Assembly (NCBI GenBank): GCA_036389715.1
Contig: DASVWH010000051.1
Location: 39,450 to 103,449 of the forward strand
DNA length: 64,000 nucleotides
Direction of reading: 5' to 3'
Origin: DASVWH01 sp036389715
GTDB taxonomy: Bacteria; Acidobacteriota; Blastocatellia; Pyrinomonadales; Pyrinomonadaceae
Shown: one piece after another, positions 8,192-16,154 of the stretch
Layout of the letters: every line of letters starts with the position of its first letter
Numbering within the stretch: the stretch's first letter is position 1
Position numbers and translations under genes: made by a program
Notes under the pieces: generated by a model
What the model was told of the DNA's origin: nothing
Seen by the model: the letters and a program-made list of their open reading frames with translations, nothing else
Databases searched by the model: none

Positions 8192-11095
8192 ATGTCAACT
8201 CGACGCAGATTCGCCGCGCTCGTCTCTCTTCTGCTCCTCCTTGTTTCAACCATTAACGCCCAGCGCAGTGAGGCGCGCTTCGATTTCTACACGCGCGGGC
8301 CCTACCGCGAAACAGTCCCGCGCCCGCAGAGCGTGCTGCGCTTCGATGTCGGCGACTTTCACACCAACTACGCGATGATGGAGCGCGTGATAGAGAGAAT
8401 CGCCCAGGCCGCCCCGGAGCGCGTGCGCGTCCTGGACATCGGCGAGACCAACGAGCACCGGATGATGCACCTGGTCGCCATCAGCTCGCCGGAAAACATC
8501 GGCCGCCTGGACCAGATCAAGGGCAACCTCGCGCGTCTCTCGGACCCGCGCAACACGACTGCGGCCGAAGCAGAGCGGATTATCGCTTCGACGCCGCTCG
8601 TCGCCTGGATGGCCTACACGATTCACGGCAACGAGTCTGCCTCGTTCGAGGCGATGATGCAGGTCGTCTATCAACTGGCGGCGTCCAACGAGCCAGCGAC
8701 CCTGGAGATTCTGAAGAACTGCGTCGTGCTGGTCAACGTCTGCGAGAACCCGGACGGGCACGAGCGTTTCGTCTCCTGGTACAACTCGAACGCCGTCGGC
8801 AACCCCGAACCCCTGGCCAGCGAACACCGCGAGCCCTGGTCGGTCTACGGCCGCCTCAATCACTTTCGCTTCGATCTCAACCGCGACAACATCGCCTCGA
8901 CACAGATCGAGACGCATCACATGCAGCGCGCTTATCTCGAATGGAATCCGCAGGTTCTGGTGGACCATCACGGGCAGCCCGCGCAGTTCTTCTTTCCTCC
9001 GGCGGCGCTGCCCGTCAATCCGAATCTTCCGCAGGAAGCGACGGCGCGCTGGCTGGCCATGTTCGGCCGCGCCAATGCAGAGCAGTTCGACGCGCGCAAC
9101 TGGGATTTCTTCGTCCGCGACGTTTTCGACCTCTTCTACCCGGGCTACTGGGATTCCTGGCCGAGCTTGAACGGCGCAATCGGGATGACGTATGAGACGG
9201 ACGGCGGCGGCTTCAAGGGCCTGAGGTGGAAGCGCGAGGACGAAACGATTGTCACGCTGCGCTCGGCCATCGCCAAGCACTACGTCGCCTCCCTGACGAC
9301 GCTCGACACGGCGGCGCGCAACCGCGAAGCCAGGCTTCGTGACTATTACGACTTCAAGCGGAGCGGGATGGAGGAGGCGCAGAGAGAAAGGATGAAGCGC
9401 ATCGTGCTCGTGCCGGGCAGAGACCCCGGCAATGCCGCGGAGCTGGTTCAGGTGCTGCTTCGCGCAGGCATCGAGGTCGGCGTGGCGCGCGCTCCCTTTC
9501 GCTCGCAGAGCGCGCACGCTTATCTCGCAGCCGGTGCGACGGGCGCGGCCCGCGAATTTCCGGTCGGCTCTTACATAGTTGATCTCGCGCAGCCGCAGAA
9601 GCGTTTGGCCAAGGCCCTGCTTGAGCCGACGACGGATCAGGATGCGGCGTTCGTCCGCGAACAGTTGGCGCGCTTTGCCCGCAACGAGAGGCGCGGGCGC
9701 GGCGCTTCAAAAGAGGAGTACGGCTTTTATGACATCACGGCCTGGTCGCTTCCGCTGGCGTTCGGCGTCGAATCCTACTGGACGGAGGATGCGGCCGGGG
9801 TGCAGCGCGGGACGCTCGGCCTCTCCGACGCGGGAGCGGCAAAGGGAGGCATCAACGGCGGGCGGGCCGCCGTTGCCTACATCATTCCTTACGATAACAA
9901 TCAAGCGCCCGCGCTCGCCTATCGCTTGCAGCGCGAGGGCTTCCGTTTGGGCGCGGCGACCCGAACCCTGAGCGCGGGCGGGCGCGAGTGGCCGCGCGGC
10001 ACGCTGGTCGTGCGCGTCTCGCGTAACCCGGAAACGCTGCACGAAGCGATGGCGCGTCTCTCTTCGGAGACGGGCGCTGTCGTCTGGCCCGTCAATTCAG
10101 GCTTTCACGAAACGGGCGAGACGGGCATCGGCTCGGAGAACGTCGTCACGCTCAAGCCGCCGCGCATCATCATGATCGCAGATGATCCGGTGGACCAGAC
10201 GAGCTACGGCGCGCTCTGGTGGATGTTCGACCGCTACGGCGTTGACTTTACGCCGATGACGATTGCCAACATCAGGCGCGCCGAGCTTGACCGCTATAAC
10301 GTCATCATCATGCCGGACGGCTCGCCCGACCGCTACTTCGCGGCCTTCGGTAAGAGCGGCATCGAGACGCTGCGCGGCTGGACGCAGCGCGGCGGGACGC
10401 TCGTCTGCATCAAGGGTGCGGCCGTCTTCGCCGCGCTCAAGGATGTCAACCTGACTTCATCGCGCCTCGTCGGCTCGGACGAAGACGAGCAGAAGGACCA
10501 GGGCGCTGGCGAAGCCGCCGAGACGGAGCAGGCTCCCGCGCCGTCTTCACCAGTGCAGGCGGCCGCGGCCGAGCGGACACAGGCAGGGGTTTCCGACTCG
10601 TCAAGCAAGGGCAGGCGTGGCGGGCAGACCGCGACCGAGGAGCGCCGCACGGAGGCAGACCAGACGGAGAAGTTGGAGGGCGCAGCGCCCGCCCTGCCGC
10701 CGATTGCCTCGCCTTCGGCGCGTCCGGGCAGAGTGCCGGAGGCCGTCCCCGGCGCTGTCATGCGCGCAACCATTGACCGCACGACCTACCTGACCTTCGG
10801 TTACGAAGAGGCGACGCTGCCGGTGCTCGTCAACTCCGGCTACTTCTTCCGCCCCTCGAAGGAGGGGACGAACGCCGTTATCTTCTCGCCGGATGCCACG
10901 CGGCCGCTGCGCATCTCCGGCTTCACCTGGCCGAACAATACGGAGCGATTGCTGCGCGGCACGGCCTACGTCATGGAAGAACCGCTCGGGCGCGGGCACA
11001 CTGTCCTCTACGCCGAAGAGCCGAACTTTCGCGGCATCTGGCGCACGACCACACGGCTCTTCTTCAACTCGATTCTGTTTACTTCGTCGTTTTGA
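8192..11095 (+). CDS. secreted M14-family zinc carboxypeptidase with C-terminal amidotransferase-like region
   Basis: A protein of 967 residues from ATG 8192; a TTG three codons earlier is the alternative start. The N-terminus is a signal peptide (basic MSTRRRF, then a leucine-rich core ending before QRSEARFD). The M14 zinc motif is present: His145 and Glu148 in YTIHGNESASFE, then the third ligand in VLVDHHGQ (His259 or His260). Residues from about 650 read PRIIMIADDPVDQTSYGALW with IIMPDG further on, resembling the class-I glutamine-amidotransferase-like fold often joined to such peptidases. About 95 residues of Ala/Glu/Pro/Ser-rich low complexity (roughly 765-860) interrupt that part. Likely periplasmic or extracellular; the peptide substrate is unknown. 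Confidence 0.85.
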   Translation: MSTRRRFAALVSLLLLLVSTINAQRSEARFDFYTRGPYRETVPRPQSVLRFDVGDFHTNYAMMERVIERIAQAAPERVRVLDIGETNEHRMMHLVAISSPENIGRLDQIKGNLARLSDPRNTTAAEAERIIASTPLVAWMAYTIHGNESASFEAMMQVVYQLAASNEPATLEILKNCVVLVNVCENPDGHERFVSWYNSNAVGNPEPLASEHREPWSVYGRLNHFRFDLNRDNIASTQIETHHMQRAYLEWNPQVLVDHHGQPAQFFFPPAALPVNPNLPQEATARWLAMFGRANAEQFDARNWDFFVRDVFDLFYPGYWDSWPSLNGAIGMTYETDGGGFKGLRWKREDETIVTLRSAIAKHYVASLTTLDTAARNREARLRDYYDFKRSGMEEAQRERMKRIVLVPGRDPGNAAELVQVLLRAGIEVGVARAPFRSQSAHAYLAAGATGAAREFPVGSYIVDLAQPQKRLAKALLEPTTDQDAAFVREQLARFARNERRGRGASKEEYGFYDITAWSLPLAFGVESYWTEDAAGVQRGTLGLSDAGAAKGGINGGRAAVAYIIPYDNNQAPALAYRLQREGFRLGAATRTLSAGGREWPRGTLVVRVSRNPETLHEAMARLSSETGAVVWPVNSGFHETGETGIGSENVVTLKPPRIIMIADDPVDQTSYGALWWMFDRYGVDFTPMTIANIRRAELDRYNVIIMPDGSPDRYFAAFGKSGIETLRGWTQRGGTLVCIKGAAVFAALKDVNLTSSRLVGSDEDEQKDQGAGEAAETEQAPAPSSPVQAAAAERTQAGVSDSSSKGRRGGQTATEERRTEADQTEKLEGAAPALPPIASPSARPGRVPEAVPGAVMRATIDRTTYLTFGYEEATLPVLVNSGYFFRPSKEGTNAVIFSPDATRPLRISGFTWPNNTERLLRGTAYVMEEPLGRGHTVLYAEEPNFRGIWRTTTRLFFNSILFTSSF

Positions 11096-11123
11096 GAATG
11101 CGCCTCGGGAAGCCCTGAAGGTC

Positions 11124-11186
11124 GAGAGGGGAAGAGGAAAGGGCGAAGGGAAACTATCCTTCCAGCCGTTCTCCTCTTCCCCTCTC
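11124..11186. terminator. polypurine hairpin between convergent genes
   Basis: GAGAGGGGAAGAGGA at 11124-11138 is exactly complementary to 11172-11186. It lies between the M14 peptidase gene (+) and the WG-repeat gene (-), so it could terminate transcription from both sides, though there is no clear T-run. It belongs to the purine-rich hairpin type also seen after glnA and after the lipoprotein gene near 16.1 kb. Confidence 0.5.
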
Positions 11187-11232
11187 AGCTCTCCGGGCTT
11201 TCCGCGCTGTGCCTGAAGGGCCGCGCCCTTTT

Positions 11233-12246
11233 CTACTTCGTCGGCTTCCAGATATATTTGCCGGTCTTATCTATGTAGCCCTGCCGGCCGCCGGTTGAAA
11301 TCCTGGCCAGCCCGTCGCCGAAGGGCCAGGCGTTGTCGAACTGCGGCGCGATAACGAGAGCGCCGGTCCTGTCAATATAGCCATACTTGCCCTTGAGCTT
11401 GACTACGGCCAGACCTTCAGAGAAGCCCTGCGTCCAGTCGAACTGCGGCGCGATGACGACCTTCCCCGTCTTGTCTATATAGCCGAACTTGTTGTCGAGG
11501 ATGATCGGGCCGAGCCCTTCGGAAAAGCTGCCCGTGAAATCGAAACGCGGCGCGATCACGGTCTTTCCGCTCCTGTCTATGTAGCCGTATTTCTCGCCGA
11601 TCTTGACGTTGGCCAGCCCCTCCGAGAAGTGGAAAGCGTTGTAGAACTGCGGCGCGATGGCTATCTTCCCGCGTTTATCTATGAAGCCGTGCCTGTTGCC
11701 GACGACGACCAGCGCCAGCCCTTCGTGAAAAGCGAAAGCCTTGTCGAACTGCGGCGCGATGATGACCTTCCCCGCCTTGTCTATAAAGCCGTACTTGCGA
11801 TCAACCATCACGACCGCCAGCCCGTTCTCGAAATTCTCGACGGCGTCGAACTGCGGGGCGATGACGAGCCTGCCGCTCTTGTCTATAAAGCCTCGCCGCG
11901 GATTGCGCCCGCCGGTTTGGACGGGCGCGAGCCCTTCGGCGAAGAAGGGGCCGACGAAATCCACCTGCTGCAAGTCAACGACCAGCTTTCCGCCCCTGTC
12001 TATCAACCCGCGCTTGACGCCGTTTTTGACGTAAGCCAGCCCCTCTGCGAACTCCCAGGCATCATCGAACTGCGGCGCGATGACCAGCTCTCCCGTCCGG
12101 CTGATGTAGCCCCACTTGCCGTCCTGCCTGACGGGCAGCAGCCTTCCCGTCTCCTTCTTCTGCGCCGCCGCCGGGGTCAGGAAAGAGAGCGCCAGAAGAC
12201 AGATGACGGCCGGGATGCAGCGCTTCTTCGTTGCTGATTTGCTCAT
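11233..12246 (-). CDS. secreted WG-repeat (KWG) protein
   Basis: A 337-residue protein from ATG 12246, chosen because GGAAGAG precedes it and it clears the upstream stop; an earlier ATG at 12285 would overlap the neighbour. A signal peptide (residues about 8-28, ending PAAAQ) is followed by roughly eleven repeats of the pattern K-x-G-[YF]-I-D-[KR]-[ST]-G-K-x-V-I-A-P-Q-F-[DY], each about 24 residues. This is the WG repeat family, which forms beta-structured scaffolds of unknown binding partner. The repeats are very regular at DNA level, suggesting internal duplication. It sits 19 bp downstream of the PIG-L gene on the same strand, so co-transcription is likely. Confidence 0.88.
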   Translation of the reverse strand: MSKSATKKRCIPAVICLLALSFLTPAAAQKKETGRLLPVRQDGKWGYISRTGELVIAPQFDDAWEFAEGLAYVKNGVKRGLIDRGGKLVVDLQQVDFVGPFFAEGLAPVQTGGRNPRRGFIDKSGRLVIAPQFDAVENFENGLAVVMVDRKYGFIDKAGKVIIAPQFDKAFAFHEGLALVVVGNRHGFIDKRGKIAIAPQFYNAFHFSEGLANVKIGEKYGYIDRSGKTVIAPRFDFTGSFSEGLGPIILDNKFGYIDKTGKVVIAPQFDWTQGFSEGLAVVKLKGKYGYIDRTGALVIAPQFDNAWPFGDGLARISTGGRQGYIDKTGKYIWKPTK

Positions 12247-12265
12247 GCTCTTCCGGGGGGCGGGC

Positions 12266-14824
12266 TCACTTCGCCGTGGCATCATCGGCGCGCCCGTAGC
12301 TAATCAGGTTAGCGAAAACGCGGTAAGCCCCCGGCACGCCCGCGCGCAACTGCCTGTACCAGACCATGCTCGTGTAGATGTAGCGCCCGCGACCATAACG
12401 GGCGGCCAGCAGCCCGCCCCGGAGCGGCGCTTCACCGGCATCACTCGCGGCCAGCGGCGCGCTGTATCGCTCGTCCCATTGTTCAGGATAGTAAAGCCCG
12501 CGCTCCTGTATCCAGCCCTTGAAATCATCTTCAGTAATCCTGTTCGGAAAGTTGAGCAGCGGGTGTCGCGGCTCGATGAAAGTGACGGGTGCGGTCTCGT
12601 CCGTGATGCGGGAGTTGCCGAGCGTGATGGGATAAGGCGCAAGCTGCGGGCGGCCTTTCTGCGCGTCCGGGTTCCACTCGTTGGTCTTGTGATAGAAGAC
12701 GATGAGAGTCCCGCCCGCCCGCGCGTAGTCGAGCAGCTGCGCGTTGGCCGCAATCAATTCGGGATGAGCCTGGTAGCCGCGATTGTCTATCACGATTGCG
12801 CCGTAGCCGTCGAGCTTGCCCGCGCGCACCTCTTCAATCGTCAACTCCCTGCTCTGGACGCCGAGCGCCGAGAGCGCATCGCGCAGAGTGTCGTCGAAGC
12901 TGCGCACATAGCCGACGCGCAGGCCGGGCGCGACGCGCGCATCGCTATAAATCGCCGGAATGTTTATCCGCGTCACGGGCGCGGCCAGGCGGTCGGACCA
13001 GACCGCCAGCGGCATCTCCTTGCCGGGCGCAACCCCGCCCGCCTGCAAAGAGGCTAACAGGTGAGCGGGAAATCTTACGGTTACCTCGCGCGTCTCGCCG
13101 GGGCGGAGCGCGAAGCTGGCGGCAGGCTGCGCGCGCTCCGCCCGGTTCGCAGAGCCCAGATAACCCTCGAAGCGTGTCCGCTGGTGATTGACCAGGCGAA
13201 GGAACAGGGGCTGCGGGCGGGCGATATTGCCGGGAGTCAGGACGAGCAGCGGCGGGCTCGCGCCGGTAATCTCGACGGCGGGCGCAACGTCAACGCGCGT
13301 CGCGGCGACCAGCGGAAAACTGATGCCGTTCAGCTCCACGCGGGCCGTTACCTCCAATCGTTTGCCGAACGTTTGAGCGTCGTAGAGATGGGCGGAATGC
13401 GGGAGCGTGAGACTCTCGTTGCCGGGAATGTTCAGGGCTTTCGTGAGCGTGATAACGCCATGCGGCTCAACGTTTAAGGGCCGGTTCGGCCATCCCCGGC
13501 CGGAGCCCGAAGCCGCCACGCCCGTGACCTCCACCTGCGCGCTCTGCTCGCCGCTGTTGGAGATATTGATGGACAGAGTGGTGGACGAATTGGGCACGAC
13601 CACTGCATCGCGCGGCGTGACCGTGAGGGTGATTCCGCCGAACGCGGCCAGCGCCAGGTTGAGCCGCTCGGTCATCAAGCGGAAGCGCGGCGCATCGCCG
13701 GGCGTTGCGCGTCCAAACCCGCCGATGCGCGCGCCCGCCAACGCATGAAAGAGTCGAGTGCGGTCGCTTATGAAATCCGTCAGCGGGCGATTCTGAATCT
13801 TCGGCGCGGCCAGAGCGGTCGCCACCTGCTCAGGCAACTGGAGGCCGTCGAGCAGTGTGCGCGCGCCCGCCGGAAGCGCCGCCGACTGCTTTGCCGAGCG
13901 CACGAGGCGATAGCGGATGACGCGCATCCATCCGGGCGGAAGCGTCTGCGGCCAGGGCCCCTGCGAAGCGTGGCGTTGCAGAGCCCGGAGCGCCTGCTCC
14001 GCGTAAGTAGTCCCGCGCACGGGGTCGCGCTCGCTCGTGTCGAGGGAAATAGTCGCGCCGTCGCTTTCCGGTTCGTTCGATGACGAAGGGCCCGCCGCCC
14101 CGCGCTCAGAGAAGATGCGGACGAAGAGCCTCTGCGGCTGCCAGGTGCTGATGCCGTCCCTGAGCTGTTCGGGGAAGCGCGCGGGGTCGGCGGCCGCGTC
14201 GAAGGCTTCGAGGACGAGACGGCCCGTGGCCTGGTGATGGCCGTGCCCGCTGGTCGTGTCGTGGTTGGTGATGATTACGTCCGGGTGAAGCTGGCGAATC
14301 TTGAGGACCATCCGGCGCAGGGCCTCTTCATGGCCCCAGACGCGAAAAGCCTCTTCCGCCGATTTCGAGAAACCGAAATCCCGCAGGCCCAGGAACCAGG
14401 GCTCGGAGCCTTGAATGGCGGCGGCCTCTTCGGTCTCGCGCGCACGAATTGCTCCCAGCTCTTCGTACAGCTCCGGCCCGACGGCGTTCTGCCCGCCCTC
14501 GCCGTAGGTCGAAAAGAGCGTCACGGTGTGAACGCCATACTTGCGCCGCAGCAGGGTCAGCGTCGAGCCGTCCTCGTCGTCCGGGTGCGCGGCGACACAC
14601 ATCACCGTCCAGGGATTATTCAAATCCAGCAGCGCCTGGTAGAGCGCGGCATCGGCTGTGCTCTCGCCCGCTGGACGCGGAGGCGCAGGCTGCTGCCGCT
14701 GTCCGTGCGCGAGCGGCGCGAGGGCCGCGAGCGCGGAAAAGAGGAGCGCCAGCAGGCCGCGCCGGACCGGGCGCCGCGCCGCTGGCTTTGAATTTGAGAA
14801 CCCATCAAATCTATCTGTGTTCAC
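12266..14824 (-). CDS. secreted PIG-L/LmbE family deacetylase with large C-terminal region
   Basis: An 852-residue protein from GTG 14824, whose start overlaps the upstream gene's stop as GTGA, a typical translational coupling; GGAG lies 5 nt upstream. A signal peptide (RRGLLALLFSALAALAPLAHG) precedes a PIG-L domain with the zinc motif CVAAHPDDEDG and the downstream SGHGHHQATGR histidines. Family members remove N-acetyl groups from GlcNAc-type or related substrates. The remaining 500 or so residues contain an immunoglobulin-like stretch (about 410-540) and a C-terminal amidotransferase-like region (GYGAIVIDNRGYQAHPEL). This larger architecture is common among secreted PIG-L proteins of soil bacteria. 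The substrate is unknown. Confidence 0.83.
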   Translation of the reverse strand: MNTDRFDGFSNSKPAARRPVRRGLLALLFSALAALAPLAHGQRQQPAPPRPAGESTADAALYQALLDLNNPWTVMCVAAHPDDEDGSTLTLLRRKYGVHTVTLFSTYGEGGQNAVGPELYEELGAIRARETEEAAAIQGSEPWFLGLRDFGFSKSAEEAFRVWGHEEALRRMVLKIRQLHPDVIITNHDTTSGHGHHQATGRLVLEAFDAAADPARFPEQLRDGISTWQPQRLFVRIFSERGAAGPSSSNEPESDGATISLDTSERDPVRGTTYAEQALRALQRHASQGPWPQTLPPGWMRVIRYRLVRSAKQSAALPAGARTLLDGLQLPEQVATALAAPKIQNRPLTDFISDRTRLFHALAGARIGGFGRATPGDAPRFRLMTERLNLALAAFGGITLTVTPRDAVVVPNSSTTLSINISNSGEQSAQVEVTGVAASGSGRGWPNRPLNVEPHGVITLTKALNIPGNESLTLPHSAHLYDAQTFGKRLEVTARVELNGISFPLVAATRVDVAPAVEITGASPPLLVLTPGNIARPQPLFLRLVNHQRTRFEGYLGSANRAERAQPAASFALRPGETREVTVRFPAHLLASLQAGGVAPGKEMPLAVWSDRLAAPVTRINIPAIYSDARVAPGLRVGYVRSFDDTLRDALSALGVQSRELTIEEVRAGKLDGYGAIVIDNRGYQAHPELIAANAQLLDYARAGGTLIVFYHKTNEWNPDAQKGRPQLAPYPITLGNSRITDETAPVTFIEPRHPLLNFPNRITEDDFKGWIQERGLYYPEQWDERYSAPLAASDAGEAPLRGGLLAARYGRGRYIYTSMVWYRQLRAGVPGAYRVFANLISYGRADDATAK

Positions 14825-15300
14825 TCGAACTCCACACACAGGTCAAGCCACCTGGTCGGCAGATGAATGTCAACACGCCTGGAAGAGACCTCGACGCTGA
14901 CGATGCGATTACAGACGAGCAGGAAGAGGCGCTTGCAGCCTTCCAGTTCTTCCCCCTGCTTGAAGAGAATCCGAAATGCCTCTGTCCGAATCTCGTAGCG
15001 CCCGCTCATCCTCGTCGGAACGCGCATGACCAGCCCCTCGCGCCCGAGATCGAAGGTCGAGCGCGCGCCCTCTGGAAGATGAAACACGCCGCCGCTCGCG
15101 CCGTCGGCCGTGAATTGAATATCGCCGCGCCCGGCCACCTTCTCCAACTCGGAGGCGGGCGCGCCCGGCGCAAAGACACGCGCAAAGTCGAGCACCGGAA
15201 TCGAGAATCGCCCGCGGGCGTGTCCCTCCTGCATGCTCCGGATCAGTTCGAGCGCGACGCCGCGCATCTCCGGCCATTTGAGACAATTGAAGATAGCCAT
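14821..15300 (-). CDS. hypothetical protein, translationally coupled to PIG-L gene
   Basis: Encodes 159 residues from ATG 15300 (MAIFNCLKWPEMRGVALELI); the frame stays open upstream, but no better start is evident and an AAGG lies just before this ATG. I do not recognise a family. It has no signal peptide, a mixed alpha/beta composition and a C-terminal strand-rich part (FLLVCNRIVSVEVSSRRVDI). Its stop overlaps the PIG-L start by GTGA, so the two products are probably made in fixed ratio. It is divergent from the lipoprotein gene at 15504, sharing a gap of about 200 bp. Confidence 0.6.
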   Translation of the reverse strand: MAIFNCLKWPEMRGVALELIRSMQEGHARGRFSIPVLDFARVFAPGAPASELEKVAGRGDIQFTADGASGGVFHLPEGARSTFDLGREGLVMRVPTRMSGRYEIRTEAFRILFKQGEELEGCKRLFLLVCNRIVSVEVSSRRVDIHLPTRWLDLCVEFE

Positions 15301-15503
15301 AACCTTAAGGGGCGCAAAGCACCGTCCGCCCCGGACGATTGGACGAAGCGGACGAGCGGCGCGGGTTGCAGCCTCACTATACAATCTGCGAGGCCAAAAC
15401 CCGTAGCGCCCGCGCGCCTCGCTCGGCGTGTATCCTTCACGCCGTAAAAATGCTATATTCTCGCGCTTGGATTCTATCTTTTGATTGGAGTAGGAGGCTA
15501 GAG

Positions 15504-16061
15504 ATGTACCCCCGCAGAAAACTTTACACGCTCTTTCTGATGATTACCCTGCCGCTGCTGGCCGTCGCGTGCGGCGATACCGGCAAGGCCAACAAGCTGA
15601 TTGACGAAGGCAACGCCGCCGTCCAGGAGGGTCAGAAACTGGCCCAGGAAGCCGACGCCAAGAACGACCAACTGATCGCCGCGCTCGGCAATTTCCCCGA
15701 AAACCGCGACGAGCTTAAAGGCAAGGCGCAGGAGGTCATGGACCTCCTGGACAAGAGCATCGCCAGGCTGCGCGAAGCGACGCAGAAATTCGACGACGGC
15801 AGCAAGACCAACATTGATGCCAAGCTCAAGGAGTATCTCTCGCTCAAGTCCCAGGAGTTCAGCAAGCATGCCGAGCACCTGGAAGTCGCCAAAGAGATTC
15901 CGAAGGCCGTGATGGACCCGGCCGTGACCGACACCGATACCCTCAAGACACGTTTCACACAGGCGACCGAACGCGTCGAGAAGCTGCAAAAAGAGTGGGA
16001 AGACCTCGCCGCGCGCGCGGGCAAGATTCAGGAAGAGAACAAGGACAAGTTCAAATCATAG
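15504..16061 (+). CDS. lipoprotein, helical
   Basis: Encodes 185 residues from ATG 15504, supported by a GGAGG ribosome site 6 nt upstream. The N-terminus MYPRRKLYTLFLMITLPLLAVAC is a lipoprotein signal with lipobox LAVAC. The mature part is almost entirely charged and helical (KANKLIDEGNAAVQEGQKLA, then repeated Lys/Glu/Leu/Ala heptad-like stretches to the end), consistent with a coiled-coil-like periplasmic protein anchored in a membrane. No enzymatic motif is visible and the role is unknown. Confidence 0.8.
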   Translation: MYPRRKLYTLFLMITLPLLAVACGDTGKANKLIDEGNAAVQEGQKLAQEADAKNDQLIAALGNFPENRDELKGKAQEVMDLLDKSIARLREATQKFDDGSKTNIDAKLKEYLSLKSQEFSKHAEHLEVAKEIPKAVMDPAVTDTDTLKTRFTQATERVEKLQKEWEDLAARAGKIQEENKDKFKS

Positions 16062-16115
16062 GCTGACGCCAAAGCAAGGGTCAGTGCAGAAAAGTAAGAG
16101 GGTCAGAGGGAAAGG

Positions 16116-16144
16116 GAAGAGGCTCTGTGCGGCAGCGCCTCTTC
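16116..16144. terminator. bidirectional terminator, 16.1 kb
   Basis: GAAGAGGC and GCCTCTTC with a 13-nt loop, followed on the plus strand by a T-rich CTTTTGCCTTTTT tract and preceded by A-rich sequence. It sits between the convergent lipoprotein and ABC permease genes. Confidence 0.6.
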
Positions 16145-16154
16145 TTTTGCCTTT

